Origin: Hevea brasiliensis
Taxonomy: Eukaryota; Streptophyta; Magnoliopsida; Malpighiales; Euphorbiaceae
Direction of reading: 5' to 3'
Assembly (NCBI RefSeq): GCF_030052815.1
Contig: NC_079498.1
Location: 65,644,992-65,708,991, forward strand
Length of the DNA stretch: 64,000 bases
Made by a program: the position numbers and the translations under genes. The notes under the pieces are model-generated. The model had not been told where the DNA came from and searched no databases. It worked only from the letters and a program-made list of their open reading frames with translations. Numbering within the stretch: position 1 is the stretch's first letter; the number at the start of each line of letters is the position of its first letter. Positions 52,922-64,000 of this stretch are shown piece by piece.

Positions 52922-53059
52922 ATCTCTCTCCCTGTCTCTTTCTCTCTGAGATATCAAAACAACTTATTCTTACTCTTCATTCTATGATTTGGGTTTCATA
53001 GTATGTATTCATTCGCAGAATGATTCAACGTTAATCCGTGAAGGGTGGGTATAGAGACA

Positions 53060-53102
53060 CAATGGCGATATCGTTGCCACAATCATATCCATTAATATAA
53101 CC
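53060..53102 (-). promoter_or_regulatory. Candidate ACA core promoter
   Basis: On the minus strand GGTTATATTAATGG lies about 170-180 bp before the start codon, a TATA-like stretch at a plausible distance; a C/T-rich leader (CTCTCTCTGAGAT complement) follows. No other support. Confidence 0.3.
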
Positions 53103-53636
53103 CTCCAACTTTCACAAATAATTAAACTAGTATTTTAGTAATTTTTCAGCTAAAAGTATTTTTTATTAACATTTTGTTTCTCTTTATAATCTATCCATCT
53201 ATAATATATAATTTATATAAAGTATATATGAGAGAGCAAATTTATAAATCGACCTAAACAAATACCTTTGGTTTATATATTATTTATAATATTGCAAATT
53301 CTAATGCTAAGTTTTAATACCTATTTCCACAACCATATTTACTATAACCACAACTAATTTAATTAATAAAATTTATTTAGACTAATTTATTCTTCCCATA
53401 ATTACTTTATATTAATTTATTTAGTCTAGATTTTATCTATTACTTTTTTCTGTTCTCTCAAAACTTTTCCACTATTGTGTACTCTTCATTACCACCCATG
53501 GATGTATACTCTTCTCTATCACCACATCTATAATCAATACCTCGAATGGTTATAGCTGCAAATGGTGAAAAATATTAAAATATTCAATCGATGAATAATA
53601 CATTTCTAATATATATATATATATATATATCTCTTA
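53103..53636. other. AT-rich spacer upstream of ACA
   Basis: AT-rich with a (TA)n run near 53609-53630. No gene or recognised motif. Confidence 0.5.
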
Positions 53637-54050
53637 ATTCTAAATTTTAATTAATGTTGATAATAATTTGAAAATAAAAAATTAAATTAATTTAAAAAGA
53701 AACTAAAATGTTAAAATTTAACATGAATTTAGGTTCTTTAATTGTTTATTACATTGGCTAATATTCTTATATAATAGTGATTGTTTCAAAGTGCTAGAAG
53801 CGCAGGTTTATTCATACTAATAAAAAAAAACATATAATTAAATTTATTTATTTATTAAAAATTAAAAATTATAAATTAAAATTTTTCTATTATTAAATTT
53901 TTTTAAATTAACCATGTTTTCATAAATATATATTTAAGACTACATTGATGCACAAACAATTACGACTACAACCAATTTAGAATTTCAACCCAATTCTTTG
54001 TTTATTTAAGAAGAAATCCTGTTTTGTTTTGGTTTAAATATATTATTTTT
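53637..54050. repeat. Direct repeat, first copy (~415 bp)
   Basis: Starts ATTCTAAATTTTAATTAATG and runs through CAAAGTGCTAGAAG, ACATTGATGCACAAA and AAGAAATCCTGTTTTG. It is repeated with few changes at about 55708-56125. Confidence 0.85.
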
Positions 54051-54105
54051 AGTTATTTTTAATGTTTTTTCAAATAATTTCATCATATATTCATCAAGAG
54101 TATTA

Positions 54106-54156
<51 letters not shown>

Positions 54157-54157
<1 letters not shown>

Positions 54158-55550
54158 AAAAAATCATTTAAAAAAATTATAATTTCCATATTTCAAAAAA
54201 ATTACTGATTTTCATAAAAATAATTAACTAAAAAAATGAGTTTATAACTTTTAGAAAAAATCAATCAATACCAATTGAAACTCAAAGTGTTTTAATTTTA
54301 TTTTGTTGGCCTTCTTTTCTTCTAAGGCCTTTTTTAATTATAAAAATTTATTACTTTATTATAATATTTTAATCTAAAATAAAAATTTATAAAAAAAATT
54401 AATTAAAATCAGAAATTTTTTTTAAAAAAAATTGTAACTTCCATATATAAAAAAAATTATAATTTTCATAAAAAGAAGTAATTTAAAACAAAATGATTTC
54501 ATAACTTTTAGAAAAAGTATTAATACTAATTGAAACTTAAATTGTTTTAATTTTATTTTTTAATTACCTTTTTTTCTGCTAAGGTCAATTTTTTTCTTAA
54601 TTATTAAAATTTATTACTTTATTATAATATATAAAAAAATATTTTTTATTGTAATTTAAAATAAAGATTTATAAAAAAATTAACAAAAAACAGAAATTTA
54701 TATTTTTTTAAATCATAACTTTCATGCTTTAAAAGAAAATATAAATTTTCATAAATAGAACTAACTTAAAAAAAATTCATAACTTTATAAAAAAAATTGA
54801 TCAATCCTAATTGAAACTCAAAGTATTTTAATTCTATTTTTTATAGCTCTTTTCCCAAGGCTTTTTACTTAGTTATTAAAATTTATTGCTTTATTATAAT
54901 ATATGAAAAATATTTTTATCATAATTAAAAATAAAGATTTATAAAAATAATTAATTAAAATTAGCAAATCATTTTTTATAAAAAAAATTGTGACTTTCAT
55001 GTTTTAAAAGAAACTATCAATTTTCATAAGCAGAACTAAACTAAAAAAAAAAAAAAAAGAAAGTTCATAACTTTATAAAAAAATTGATCAATACCGATTA
55101 AACCTCAAAATATTTTAATTTTTTATGGTTTTTTTAAGGCACTTTTTTATTTAATTATTAAAAATGATTACTTTATTATAATATATGAAAAATATTTTTT
55201 GTTATAATTTAAATTAAAATTTATAAAAAAGAATTAAATAAAATCTGAAAGTTATTTTTGTTAAAAATAGTAAATTTCAAGTTTAAAAGACAATTATCGA
55301 TTTTCAGAAAAAGAATTAACTTAAAAAATAATTCATTACATTTTTTTAAAAATTGATCAATATCAATGGAAACTCAAAGTGTTCTGATTTTATTTTTTAT
55401 GGCCTTTTTCTTTTATAAGGCCTTTTTTTTACTTAATTACTTAACTTTATTACCTTATTATAAATATATGAAAAATATAAATGATAAGGACATATATTAA
55501 TAAATAATATAATATATAATTTACTTAATATTTATTAAATTAATAAATTT
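54157..55550. repeat. Five-monomer block, copy 1
   Basis: Five diverged monomers of about 255-286 bp. The marker GAAACTCAAAGTGTTTTAAT or a variant recurs at about 54277, 54532, 54813, 55100 and 55369. After each marker a distinct short GC-richer patch identifies the monomer: TGTTGGCCTTCT, CTGCTAAGGTCAA, TTCCCAAGGC, TTAAGGCAC, CTTTTATAAGGCC. No coding. Confidence 0.8.

Positions 55551-55554
<4 letters not shown>

Positions 55555-55616
<62 letters not shown>
55555..55616. repeat. (TA)n microsatellite
   Basis: About 60 bp of TA repeats directly after block copy 1. Confidence 0.95.
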
Positions 55617-55617
<1 letters not shown>

Positions 55618-55707
55618 TAATTATACATTTTATTAATTAAATTGATTGTGGCCTCAATAAGTTTAGTGGTTAAAATAGGCTGCCTATTAATTATCCTTTT
55701 GCACTAA

Positions 55708-56125
55708 ATTCTAAATTTTAATTAATGTTGATAATAATTTGGAAATAAAAAATTAAATTAATTTAAAAAGAAACTAAAATGTTAAAATTTAACATGAATT
55801 TAGGTTCTTTAATTATTTATTACATTGGCTAATATTCGTATATAATAATGATTGTTTCAAAGTGCTAGAAGTGCAAGTTTATTCATACTTAAGCAACTAA
55901 TAAAAAAAAAATATAATTAAATTTATATATTTATCAAAAATCTAAAATTATAAATTAAAAATTTGCTATTATTAAATTTGTTTAAATTAACCATATTTTC
56001 ATAAATATTTAAGACTACATTGATGCACAAATAATTACGCCTACAGTCAATTTAGAATTTCAATCCAATTCTTTGTTTATTTAAGAAGAAATCCTGTTTT
56101 GTTTTGGTTTAAATATATTATTTGG
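55708..56125. repeat. Direct repeat, second copy (~415 bp)
   Basis: Near copy of 53637-54050, displaced by about 2.07 kb. After it the sequence diverges from the region following the first copy. Confidence 0.85.
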
Positions 56126-57525
56126 GTTTTTTTTTTAATGTTTTTTCAAATAATTTCATCAAGAGTATTAGTAATATATATGAGAAATCTACACCATTAT
56201 ATAGCATTGCGTAATAGATGTGTCATACTCTCATATTCATGTATATATCAAAATTATTTAATGTCATACAATAATATGGATAGCCAATTATTTTTATTTA
56301 TCTAAAATTTAAAAATATTTTAATTATATATTATGCGTTTATAAATCTTATAGAATCATGTATATTATATATAAATAAAATAAAATAAAATAAAATATTA
56401 ACTAATATTAATAATATAAATTAAACTTTTCTTCCTATTATAAATCTTATTCTAGAAATAATGCCATTATCTATATAAGAAATCTTATTATATTTTTAAT
56501 TTAAATTTTGATATTTTATTTACTTGAAAGTGCAAATCTATCTTAATTATATATTTATGTGTTGATAAGACATATATATTGTATGTTAAAAAATTAAAAT
56601 AAAATACTAATCAATATTGATAAAATAAATTAAAATTTTCCTCTTATTATTAATTATTTTCTAAAAATAGTTTTATATGTATGACAAACCTTATTATAAT
56701 TTTTAATTTAAATCTTTATATAATTCAAAATAATAAATTTTTTACAACTTAAAAGTTAAAACAATAAAAAGCGATTAACATTATAAAATTCTTTTAATCT
56801 TCTAATTCTGTTTCACATACAATTCTTATTATAATTCACTACAGCTCCTATTTCACTCTCAATTCCAATTGCAATTTATCATGATCCATATTTCCTCATA
56901 TTGCTTCTAAATAATTTTATTTTTATTTAGGATACATTTTTATTTTAATTCTATTTTTAGATAATTTAACTTTTATTATTTATAAAAAATAATTAATATA
57001 AATAAAATTTTATTATAAATACCATATGTGAAATGCTTACACATAATATTAATTATTAAAAATATCATACAAATTTTGGAAATTGCACAAGGATAGGGCT
57101 CCTACTTCCTAGCTACATTAATGTTTGGAGTGGAATTCCCTTTCATACATATTTATCAATATTAATACTTAATTTAAAAAATAAAATGAAGTATTCTAAG
57201 AAACACAATTCTAGAATGTCATTTTAATTTGAATTTAATTATAATTTATTTTAATTTAAATGTAAATTTAAATATTATTTTATATATAATATAAAAAGAG
57301 TTTTTCTATCAAGAGTAGAGTTTTTGAGGAGGTATTTAAAAAATTGATGAATTTACATTGCTAAAACGAATGATATAATGCATCCTAGATTAAGTATAAT
57401 AGAGATGCTTAAAAGTATTAAGGAATAATGAAATCTTTAATATAGAATAAATTTTTATTTAAATTAAAATATTAAATATTAATAAGTACCATCTTAATAT
57501 ATATTTACACATTTCCATGGTTTTA
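56126..57525. other. AT-rich spacer without genes
   Basis: AT-rich, no recognised element. The 68-aa frame at 56099-56305 is low-complexity and not gene-like. Confidence 0.5.
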
Positions 57526-59240
57526 TTTAAAAAATCAATACTAGGAATATCTTTTTAAAAGATTTATTTTAAGCTTTTCTATATATAACATACACAAATA
57601 AAAAGAAATTGTAAATAAATCATTATATATATATATACTGCTAAAAAAATTAATTAAAACAATCATAATTTACATATTTAAAAAAAAAGACTGATTTTCA
57701 TAAAAAAAATTAACTAAAAAAGAGTTTATAACTTTTAAAAAAAATTAATCAAAATACCATTTGAAACTCAAAGTGTTTTAATTTTATTTTGCTGGCCTTC
57801 TTTTCTTCTAAGGCCTTCTTTTTTACTTAATTATAAAAATTTATTACATTATTATAATATTTTAATATAAAATAAAAATTTTAAAAAAATAATTAAAATT
57901 AGAAAAAAAAAATTTTTCTAAAACAATTGGAACTTCCATGTTTAAAAAAAATTATCAATTTTGATAAAAAGAAGTACTTTAAAACAAAATGATTTCATAA
58001 CTTTTTTTAAAAAAATATTAATGGTAATTGAAACTTAAAGTATTTTAATTTTATTTTTTTATTACCTTTTCTTTCTGCTAAGGTCAACTTTTTTTTTTCT
58101 TAATTATTAAAATTTATTACTTTATTATAATATATAAAAAATATTTTTTATTGTAATTTAAAATAAAAATTTATAAAAGAATTAATAAAAAACAGAAAAT
58201 TATATATATATATTAAAAATCATAACTTCCATGCTTTAAAAGAAAATATCAATTTTCATAAATAGAACCGACTTAAAAAAATTCATAATTTTATAAAAAA
58301 AGTGATCAATCTTAATCAAAACTCAAAGTATTTTAATTTTATTTTTTAAGTCTCTTTTTCCAAGGCCTTTATTACTTAATTATTAAAAATTTATTGCTTT
58401 ATTATCATACATGAAAAATATTTTTTTATTGCAATTTAAAATAAAGATTTATAAAAATAATTAATCAAAATTAGCAAATCATTTTTTATAAAAAAATTTG
58501 TAGCTTCCTTGTTTTCAAAGAAAATATCAATTTTCATAAATAGAAACTAACTTAAAAAAAGAAAGTTAATAACTTTGTAAAAAAAATTGATCAATACCAA
58601 TTCAATCTCAAAGTATTTTATTTTTATTTTTTATGGCTTTTTGAAGGCACTTTTTATTTAATTATTAAAAATTATTACTTTATTATAATATATGGAAAAT
58701 ATTTTTTCATTATAATTTAAATTAAAAATTTATAAAAAAGAGTTAAATAAAATATGAAAATTATTTTTGTTAAAAATAGTAAATTTCAAGTTTAAAAGAC
58801 AATTATCGATTTTCATAAAAAGAATTAACCTAAAAAAAATTGATCAATATCAATGGAAACTCAAAGTGTTCTAATTTTATATTTTATGGCCTTTTTCTTT
58901 TATAAGGCCATTTTTTTTTTACTTAATTACTTAACTTTATTACCTTATTACAAATATATGAAAAATATAAATGATAAGGAGATATATTAATAAATAAAAT
59001 AATATATGATTTACTTAATTTTTATAAAATTAATAAATTAATTACATAATTTATGTTATTCTTGGATTTTTTTCTGTGGGTTTGGACCTGCAAGATAAGA
59101 GAAAATATTAGGTGGGTGGGCTTAGGCAAGCTCTCTAATACTTAAGCCAGTACGTATACTTAGTATAATATAGATTTGAGTATAGAGAACAACGTACTTG
59201 ACTGTGGAGGCTTGAACCTCTTGTATAGGCATTGAGTAGA
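57526..59240. repeat. Long repeat unit with five-monomer block, copy 2
   Basis: The lead-in (CTAGGAATATCTTTTTAAAA, TTTTCTATATATAACATACA) is repeated at 60118. Block markers lie at about 57763, 58030, 58318, 58602 and 58856, with the same five diagnostic patches in the same order as copy 1. The trailing region (CTTGGATTTTTTTCTGTGGG, TGACTGTGGAGGCTTGA) is repeated at 63845-64000. Confidence 0.8.
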
Positions 59241-59489
59241 CTCCTGTTTGAGATAGAATTCCTATTTTAGAGGAATCCAATTAGAGTGGGATTTGAAATC
59301 CCTAATAAGGTATAATACTTATCCTTAGTGGATTAGGACTTGAGTATTTTGGGGTGGTACTGCATCATAGTACCCTCTTGAGTACGAATCTTTAGGTTCA
59401 TTGTTTAATAATGTGTTAGATGATAGAGCTTTGACCATGCCATTAAGCATTTTGAGATTTTTAGGAAAACTGTTACTTTAAAATTTTGA

Positions 59490-60105
59490 GTGAACTATCG
59501 CCTCAAATATTTTTATTGGCATACTATCATCTTAATGGTTGGTAGATTATTGCCTTTAAGGTAGGGCTTTCTAACACCTTAATGTGGTGAACTTTTGCCA
59601 TTGTTAAGTGACTTGTCTAATACCTTGATGGCAGACTTATGTCTTATGTGATTTGTTGACACCTTTTTGGGTGGACTTATACATTGGATGGCTTGTCGAC
59701 ACTTTTATAGCGGACTTATGCCTTTGGGTAGCTTATTAACGCCTTTATAGCGAACTTATGCCTCAAATGGCTTGTTAATGACTCTTTGAGCAGGCTTATA
59801 CCTTGGGTGGCCTGTCAATGCCTCTTTGGGTGGACTTATGCCTTAGGTAGGTTGTTTACCCCACTTGGCAAACTTATGCTTTTGATGGCTTTGTCTACAC
59901 CCCTTGGGTAAACTTATGCCTTAGGTGGGCTATCAATACCATTTGGCAGACCTATGTCTTTGGGTGGCTTATCAACGCTTTTTTAGGTGGACTTGTGCCT
60001 TGGGTGGGCTGTTTACGCTACTTCGTGGACTTATGCCTTTGGGTGGCTTGTCAATGCGTCTTTAGGTAGACTTTTACCTTGGGTGGGCTGCTGATGCCAC
60101 TTGTG
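59490..60105. repeat. ~40-bp minisatellite, about 14 units
   Basis: The phrase GGACTTATGCCTTGGGTGG followed by CTTGTCAACGCCTCTTT recurs with spacings of 38-40 bp; ACTTATG-type anchors lie at about 59635, 59675, 59714, 59754, 59794, 59834, 59872, 59912, 59951, 59991, 60029 and 60069. It is clearly GC-richer than its surroundings. The period is not a multiple of three and stops occur, so it is not coding. Confidence 0.88.
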
Positions 60106-60117
60106 AATTATTTAAAA

Positions 60118-60253
60118 GATCAATGCTAGGAATATCTTTTTAAAAGATTTTTTTAAGCTTTTCTATATATAACATACAAAAATGGAAAGAAATAGTAAAT
60201 AAATTATTTTACATGTAGTAGAAATTAATATATATATATATATATATATATAT
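60118..60253. repeat. Long repeat unit copy 3, lead-in, ending in (TA)n
   Basis: Repeats 57526-57640, ends in (TA)n at about 60231-60253, and is then interrupted by a ~2.1-kb insertion before the block resumes at 62395. Confidence 0.75.
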
Positions 60254-62394
60254 GAAAGAAAAATGCACCAAAACAAGCCTTAAAGTGCAAAGTTAGTAAT
60301 TTTAAAATTTATTGAGTTTCATGCAACATGCATAAACACTTTATAATATTAATAATTCAAGCTTCTTGAATTATTAATCACTTAATACTATTGCAAAAAC
60401 ACTTAGTTTTGGTCATAATCAATTGGTAATATGCCTAATTAGCCATTAGGGAACAAAATCTCCAAATTACCAAAGTTAGGATTTTGGAGAATTTCTTACC
60501 CTTAAGGCCCAGAATCAAATTCCACCACCTATTCCGAGGAGTGAAGACTATTAAGCGCTAACCCTCTAGCTTGTCCACACAAGCTTCTCTATCAAAGCTC
60601 CTTTGGATCACTAAAAATTCCTTTTTGGAACACCAAATTGGTTGGCCAAAATAAGGAAGGAGTATCCTTGAGTTTTCTTTGGTTTCTTTCTTTGCAAGTG
60701 AAGAGAAAAAATTTCTCAAAACTTAATTCAAGAGAGAATAATTCAAAAGTTCAACAATTGATCTCTCTTGAATTTGAGTAAGGAAGAAGAAGTTTTCTTT
60801 CGCCTATGGAGGGAGGAGTTTCGGCCAAGCATGGTTAAGGAAGAAGACAACTTTTCTTCCTTATATATTTAAGTTAATTTCTTTTTAATTAAAATTAAGA
60901 TGACAAATGTTAACTTCTCATTCAACCTTTAAATAAGTTTTCATCGTATGATTGGTCCATTTGTCACTCCTTAATCTTAATTAAGAAAAGTAACTTTGAT
61001 TAATTAGTATTCTAAACACTAATTACATTAATTAATTAACTATTAATTAATTAGATTTTTTCTCTCATTTTTGACCAAGTCAAATGGTCAAAGTGTCAAA
61101 CTTTAACTTAGTCAAGCTAGTCAACACTTTGACCAAGTCCATCATCTTATTCTTCCACATGGTTAATAATTCAAGTTTATATTTAACACTTTAAATGTTA
61201 ACTTGGACACTTCTATTGGTAAATTTAGTTTTAAGTCATGCTAAGGACTTTATAACCTTATTACCAACTAAATTTATTAATTCAATTAATTAATTAAACT
61301 ATTTAATTAATTAATCAAATTAATCTTGCTTTGATCAAGTTGCTCTTATGTGTATGACTTACTAGGTTCATTACTAATTAGCAATGAGAATAATATTAAC
61401 TCCTTAATATTATTGGAACCATTCCAAACTTAAAATGAAATTCTCTTTTCATTTAAGTTATCATAAGTCATAGTTAACGTCTAGCATAATGTGCTATGAC
61501 TACCCAATTAGTTTCAAATTAATTCTCCAATTCATAAACCTTAATCATACATACTATGCAGTAAAATCTCTCCATTACAAAATCCTGATTCCAACTAGAG
61601 TCATGGTTTAATGTCAAACTTTTTTGCTTAGAATCATATGTCCTCTTTTAATTCCAATTTTTGATTAAATGAGACTTTCTTGTTAGAAACTATTTTTTGA
61701 CTAAGTCTATCTGTCCTGGTCTAGCACTTAAATTCATCAAGAATAATTAAATTGACATAGGATTTTATCCCCATTTACTTAGGGTAATGGATCCCATATT
61801 GACTAACATATATCTCCATATATAACTAGTCGAAGCTAACACATGCCCATATACCAATACATAGTACAAGTATGAAAGCAATATCAAAATCAAACCACCT
61901 ATATACAAGATAACTGTGTTATCTTAGGTTAAGAGATTATATACACTATTACGATCGAGATAACTTTGTATTGATAAGAGTAAACTCCATGTACAAGTCA
62001 TCTTGTGTCACTGGTTCGGCCTACTTATCTTATAAGTGGCTACCATGTTTATTTTATGACATGAGACTCACCATTCCATTCCATTTGAATTTCATACTAA
62101 TCCAAGGACATAAACATAAGTGACAATCTTTCAGTGATAATCTTTTTAAATAAATCATGCTCAATGAGATATTCTTAATTGTAAACCGAATTTATAATAT
62201 CTTATATTATAATGTTCTGTCACTCATACTTTTAACAACTTAAGAATAAAATATCTAACAAGATATTAATGGACTTTTCAATTAAATTCAAACCACACGA
62301 ATATAATTGAAAAGAATAATTGCCATTAAATAGAAATAAATGTTTACAATACACAATGCAAAAGTATTGCTTTAGAGTATACTACTAATAATAT
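60254..62394. mobile_element. Unclassified ~2.1-kb insertion, possibly a solo LTR
   Basis: By comparison with 57526-57660, about 2.14 kb is inserted between the lead-in and ACTGCTAAGAAAAATTAATT. It begins TGAAAGAAAAATGCACC after a TA run. It has no ORF over 60 codons and no gag-pol domain. Less AT-extreme than its surroundings, with phrases such as GTGTCACTGGTTCGGCC. Exact ends and a target duplication are obscured by the TA run. Confidence 0.5.
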
Positions 62395-64000
62395 ATTTAT
62401 ACTGCTAAGAAAAATTAATTAAAATAAAAAAATCATTTAAAAAAATCATAATTTCTACATTTTAAAAAAAATTACTGATTTTCATAAAAAGAATTAACTA
62501 AAAAAATGAGTTTATAACTTTTTTAAAAAATTAATCAATGCCAATTGAAACTCAAAGTATTTTAATTTAATTTTGTTGGCCTTCTTTTCTTCTACGGCCT
62601 TTTTTTTTACTTAATTATAAAAATTTTGTTATTTTATTATAATATTTTAATCTAAAATAAAACTTTATAAAAAAATTAATTAAAATTAGAATTTTTTAAA
62701 AAAAATTGTAACTTCCATGTTTAAAAAAAATTATCAATTTTGATAAAAAGAAGTAATTTAAAAAAAAATGATTTCGTAACTTTTCAAAAAAGTATTAATG
62801 CAATTTGAAAATTAAAGTGTTTTAATTTTTTTTATTACCTTTTTTTTCTGTTAAGGTCAACTTTTTTTTCTTAATTATTAAAATTTATTACTTTATTATA
62901 ATATATAAAAAATATTTTTTTTATTGTAATTTAAAATAAAGATTTATAAAAAAATTAATAAAAAACAGAAAATTATTATTTTTTTTAAATCACAACTTCC
63001 ATGCTTTAAAAGAAAATATCAATTTTCATAAATAGAATCAACTTAAAAAAAAATTCATAACTTTATAAAAAAATTATCAATCTTAATTAAAACTCAAAGT
63101 ATTTTATTTTTATTTTTTATGGCTCTTTTTCCAAGGCCTTTTTTACTTAATTATTAAAATTTATTGCTTTATTATAATATATGAAACATATTTTTTATTG
63201 TAATTTAAAATAAATATTTATAAAAATAATTAATTAAAATTAGCAAATCATTTTTTTTAAAAAAAATTGTAACTTCCATGTTTTAAAAGAAAATATCAAT
63301 TTTAATAAATAGAATTAACTTAAAAAAATAAAGTTCATAACTTTATAAAAAAATTGATCAATACAAATTGAACCTCAAATTATTTTAATTTTATTTTTAT
63401 GGCTTTTTTAAGGCAACTTTTATTTAATTATTAAAATTTATTATTTTATTAAAATATATGGAAAATATTTTTTATTATAATTTAAATTAAAAATTTATAG
63501 AAAGAGTTAAATAAAATCTGATAATTATTTTTGTTAAAAATAGTAAATTTCAAGTTTAAAAGACAATTATCAATTTTCATAAAAAGAATTAACTTAAAAA
63601 AAATAATTCATTACATTTTTTAAAAGATTGATCAATACCAATGGAAACTCAAAGTGTTCTAATTTGATTTTTTATGGCCTTTTTCTTTTATAAGGCCATT
63701 TTTTTTACTTAATTACTTAACTTTATTACCTTATTACAAGTATATGAAAAAAAATAAATGATAAGGACATATATTAATCAATAAAATAATATATGATTTA
63801 CTTAATATTTATAAAATTAATAAATTAATTACATAATTGATGTTGTTCTTGGATTTTTCCTGTGGGTCTGGACTTGCAAGACAAGAGAGAACACTAGGTG
63901 GGTTGGCTTGGGCAAGCTCTCCGATACTTAAGTCAGTATGTGTACTTAGTAGAATATAGAATTAAATTTAGAGAACAATGGACCTGACTGTGGAGGCTTT
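62395..64000. repeat. Long repeat unit copy 3, five-monomer block, runs off the window
   Basis: Markers at about 62547, 62807, 63089, 63370 and 63644 with the same five diagnostic patches as in copies 1 and 2, then the same trailing region. The copy is cut by the window end inside GTGGAGGCTTT, so more of the unit, perhaps with another minisatellite, lies beyond. Confidence 0.8.

Noticed and set aside
52922..52957. Upstream in-frame ATG as the ACA start
   Set aside because: Conserved ACA proteins begin at the MEKYL-type position; the extra codons come from a CT-rich leader. Kept only as an alternative.
53637..64000. CRISPR array or protein-coding tandem repeat
   Set aside because: Eukaryotic context, no short identical repeats with unique spacers, and the ~40-bp minisatellite and ~270-bp monomers are full of stops and period changes.

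Overview
The window is nuclear DNA of a flowering plant, most likely a eudicot. The evidence is two spliced plant genes whose exons join in frame, a Cassandra-type TRIM carrying 5S rRNA-like modules, an Athila-lineage Ty3/gypsy element, a Tekay/Del-lineage chromovirus, many small TIR elements, and very AT-rich spacer with long microsatellites. I cannot fix the family from sequence alone; nothing bacterial, phage or organellar is visible.

Layout. 1-995: 3' end of a gypsy-type LTR. 1006-1642: Cassandra TRIM. 1740-4145: AT-rich spacer with a fold-back element and degenerate tandem repeats. 4146-19168: a minus-oriented Tekay-family solo LTR (5-bp direct repeats aaaaa) split by a 12.3-kb minus-strand Athila-type retrotransposon (5643-17987). 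20265-23455: a 3.19-kb solo LTR of another family with perfect CAAAT target duplications. 24.2-32.4 kb: the BTF3 / NAC-beta gene on the plus strand (162 aa, five coding exons plus a 5'UTR exon), whose fourth intron (counting the 5'UTR intron) is swollen to 5.5 kb by hAT- and Harbinger-like insertions. 33.8-46.6 kb: an old LTR-like repeat invaded by a small element, a hAT-like MITE and a 10.4-kb Tekay element (35370-45741). 47.4-52.9 kb: an autoinhibited Ca2+-ATPase gene (ACA4/ACA11-like, minus strand, seven coding exons, 1,032 aa). 53.1-64 kb: AT-rich repeat territory with three copies of a block of five diverged ~255-288-bp monomers, a ~40-bp minisatellite and an unclassified ~2.1-kb insertion.

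Function. Only the two host genes look functional. BTF3 is a ribosome-associated chaperone subunit; the ACA pump exports Ca2+ from the cytosol and is controlled by calmodulin at its N-terminus. They are unrelated and convergent (BTF3 plus, ACA minus), separated by about 15 kb of nested transposons. Both large retrotransposons are dead: reading frames are broken by stops, nearly all explicable as C-to-T (or G-to-A) changes at Gln, Trp or Arg codons, plus a few frameshifts. This fits long-term methylation and silencing.

Most novel-looking content: the higher-order repeat territory at 53.6-64 kb with its minisatellite, the 5S box-C-like motif in the unrelated 3.2-kb solo LTR, and the recurrent TTACACGGG/CCCGTGTAA pairs in the Athila-type element. 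I found no convincing new multi-gene system.
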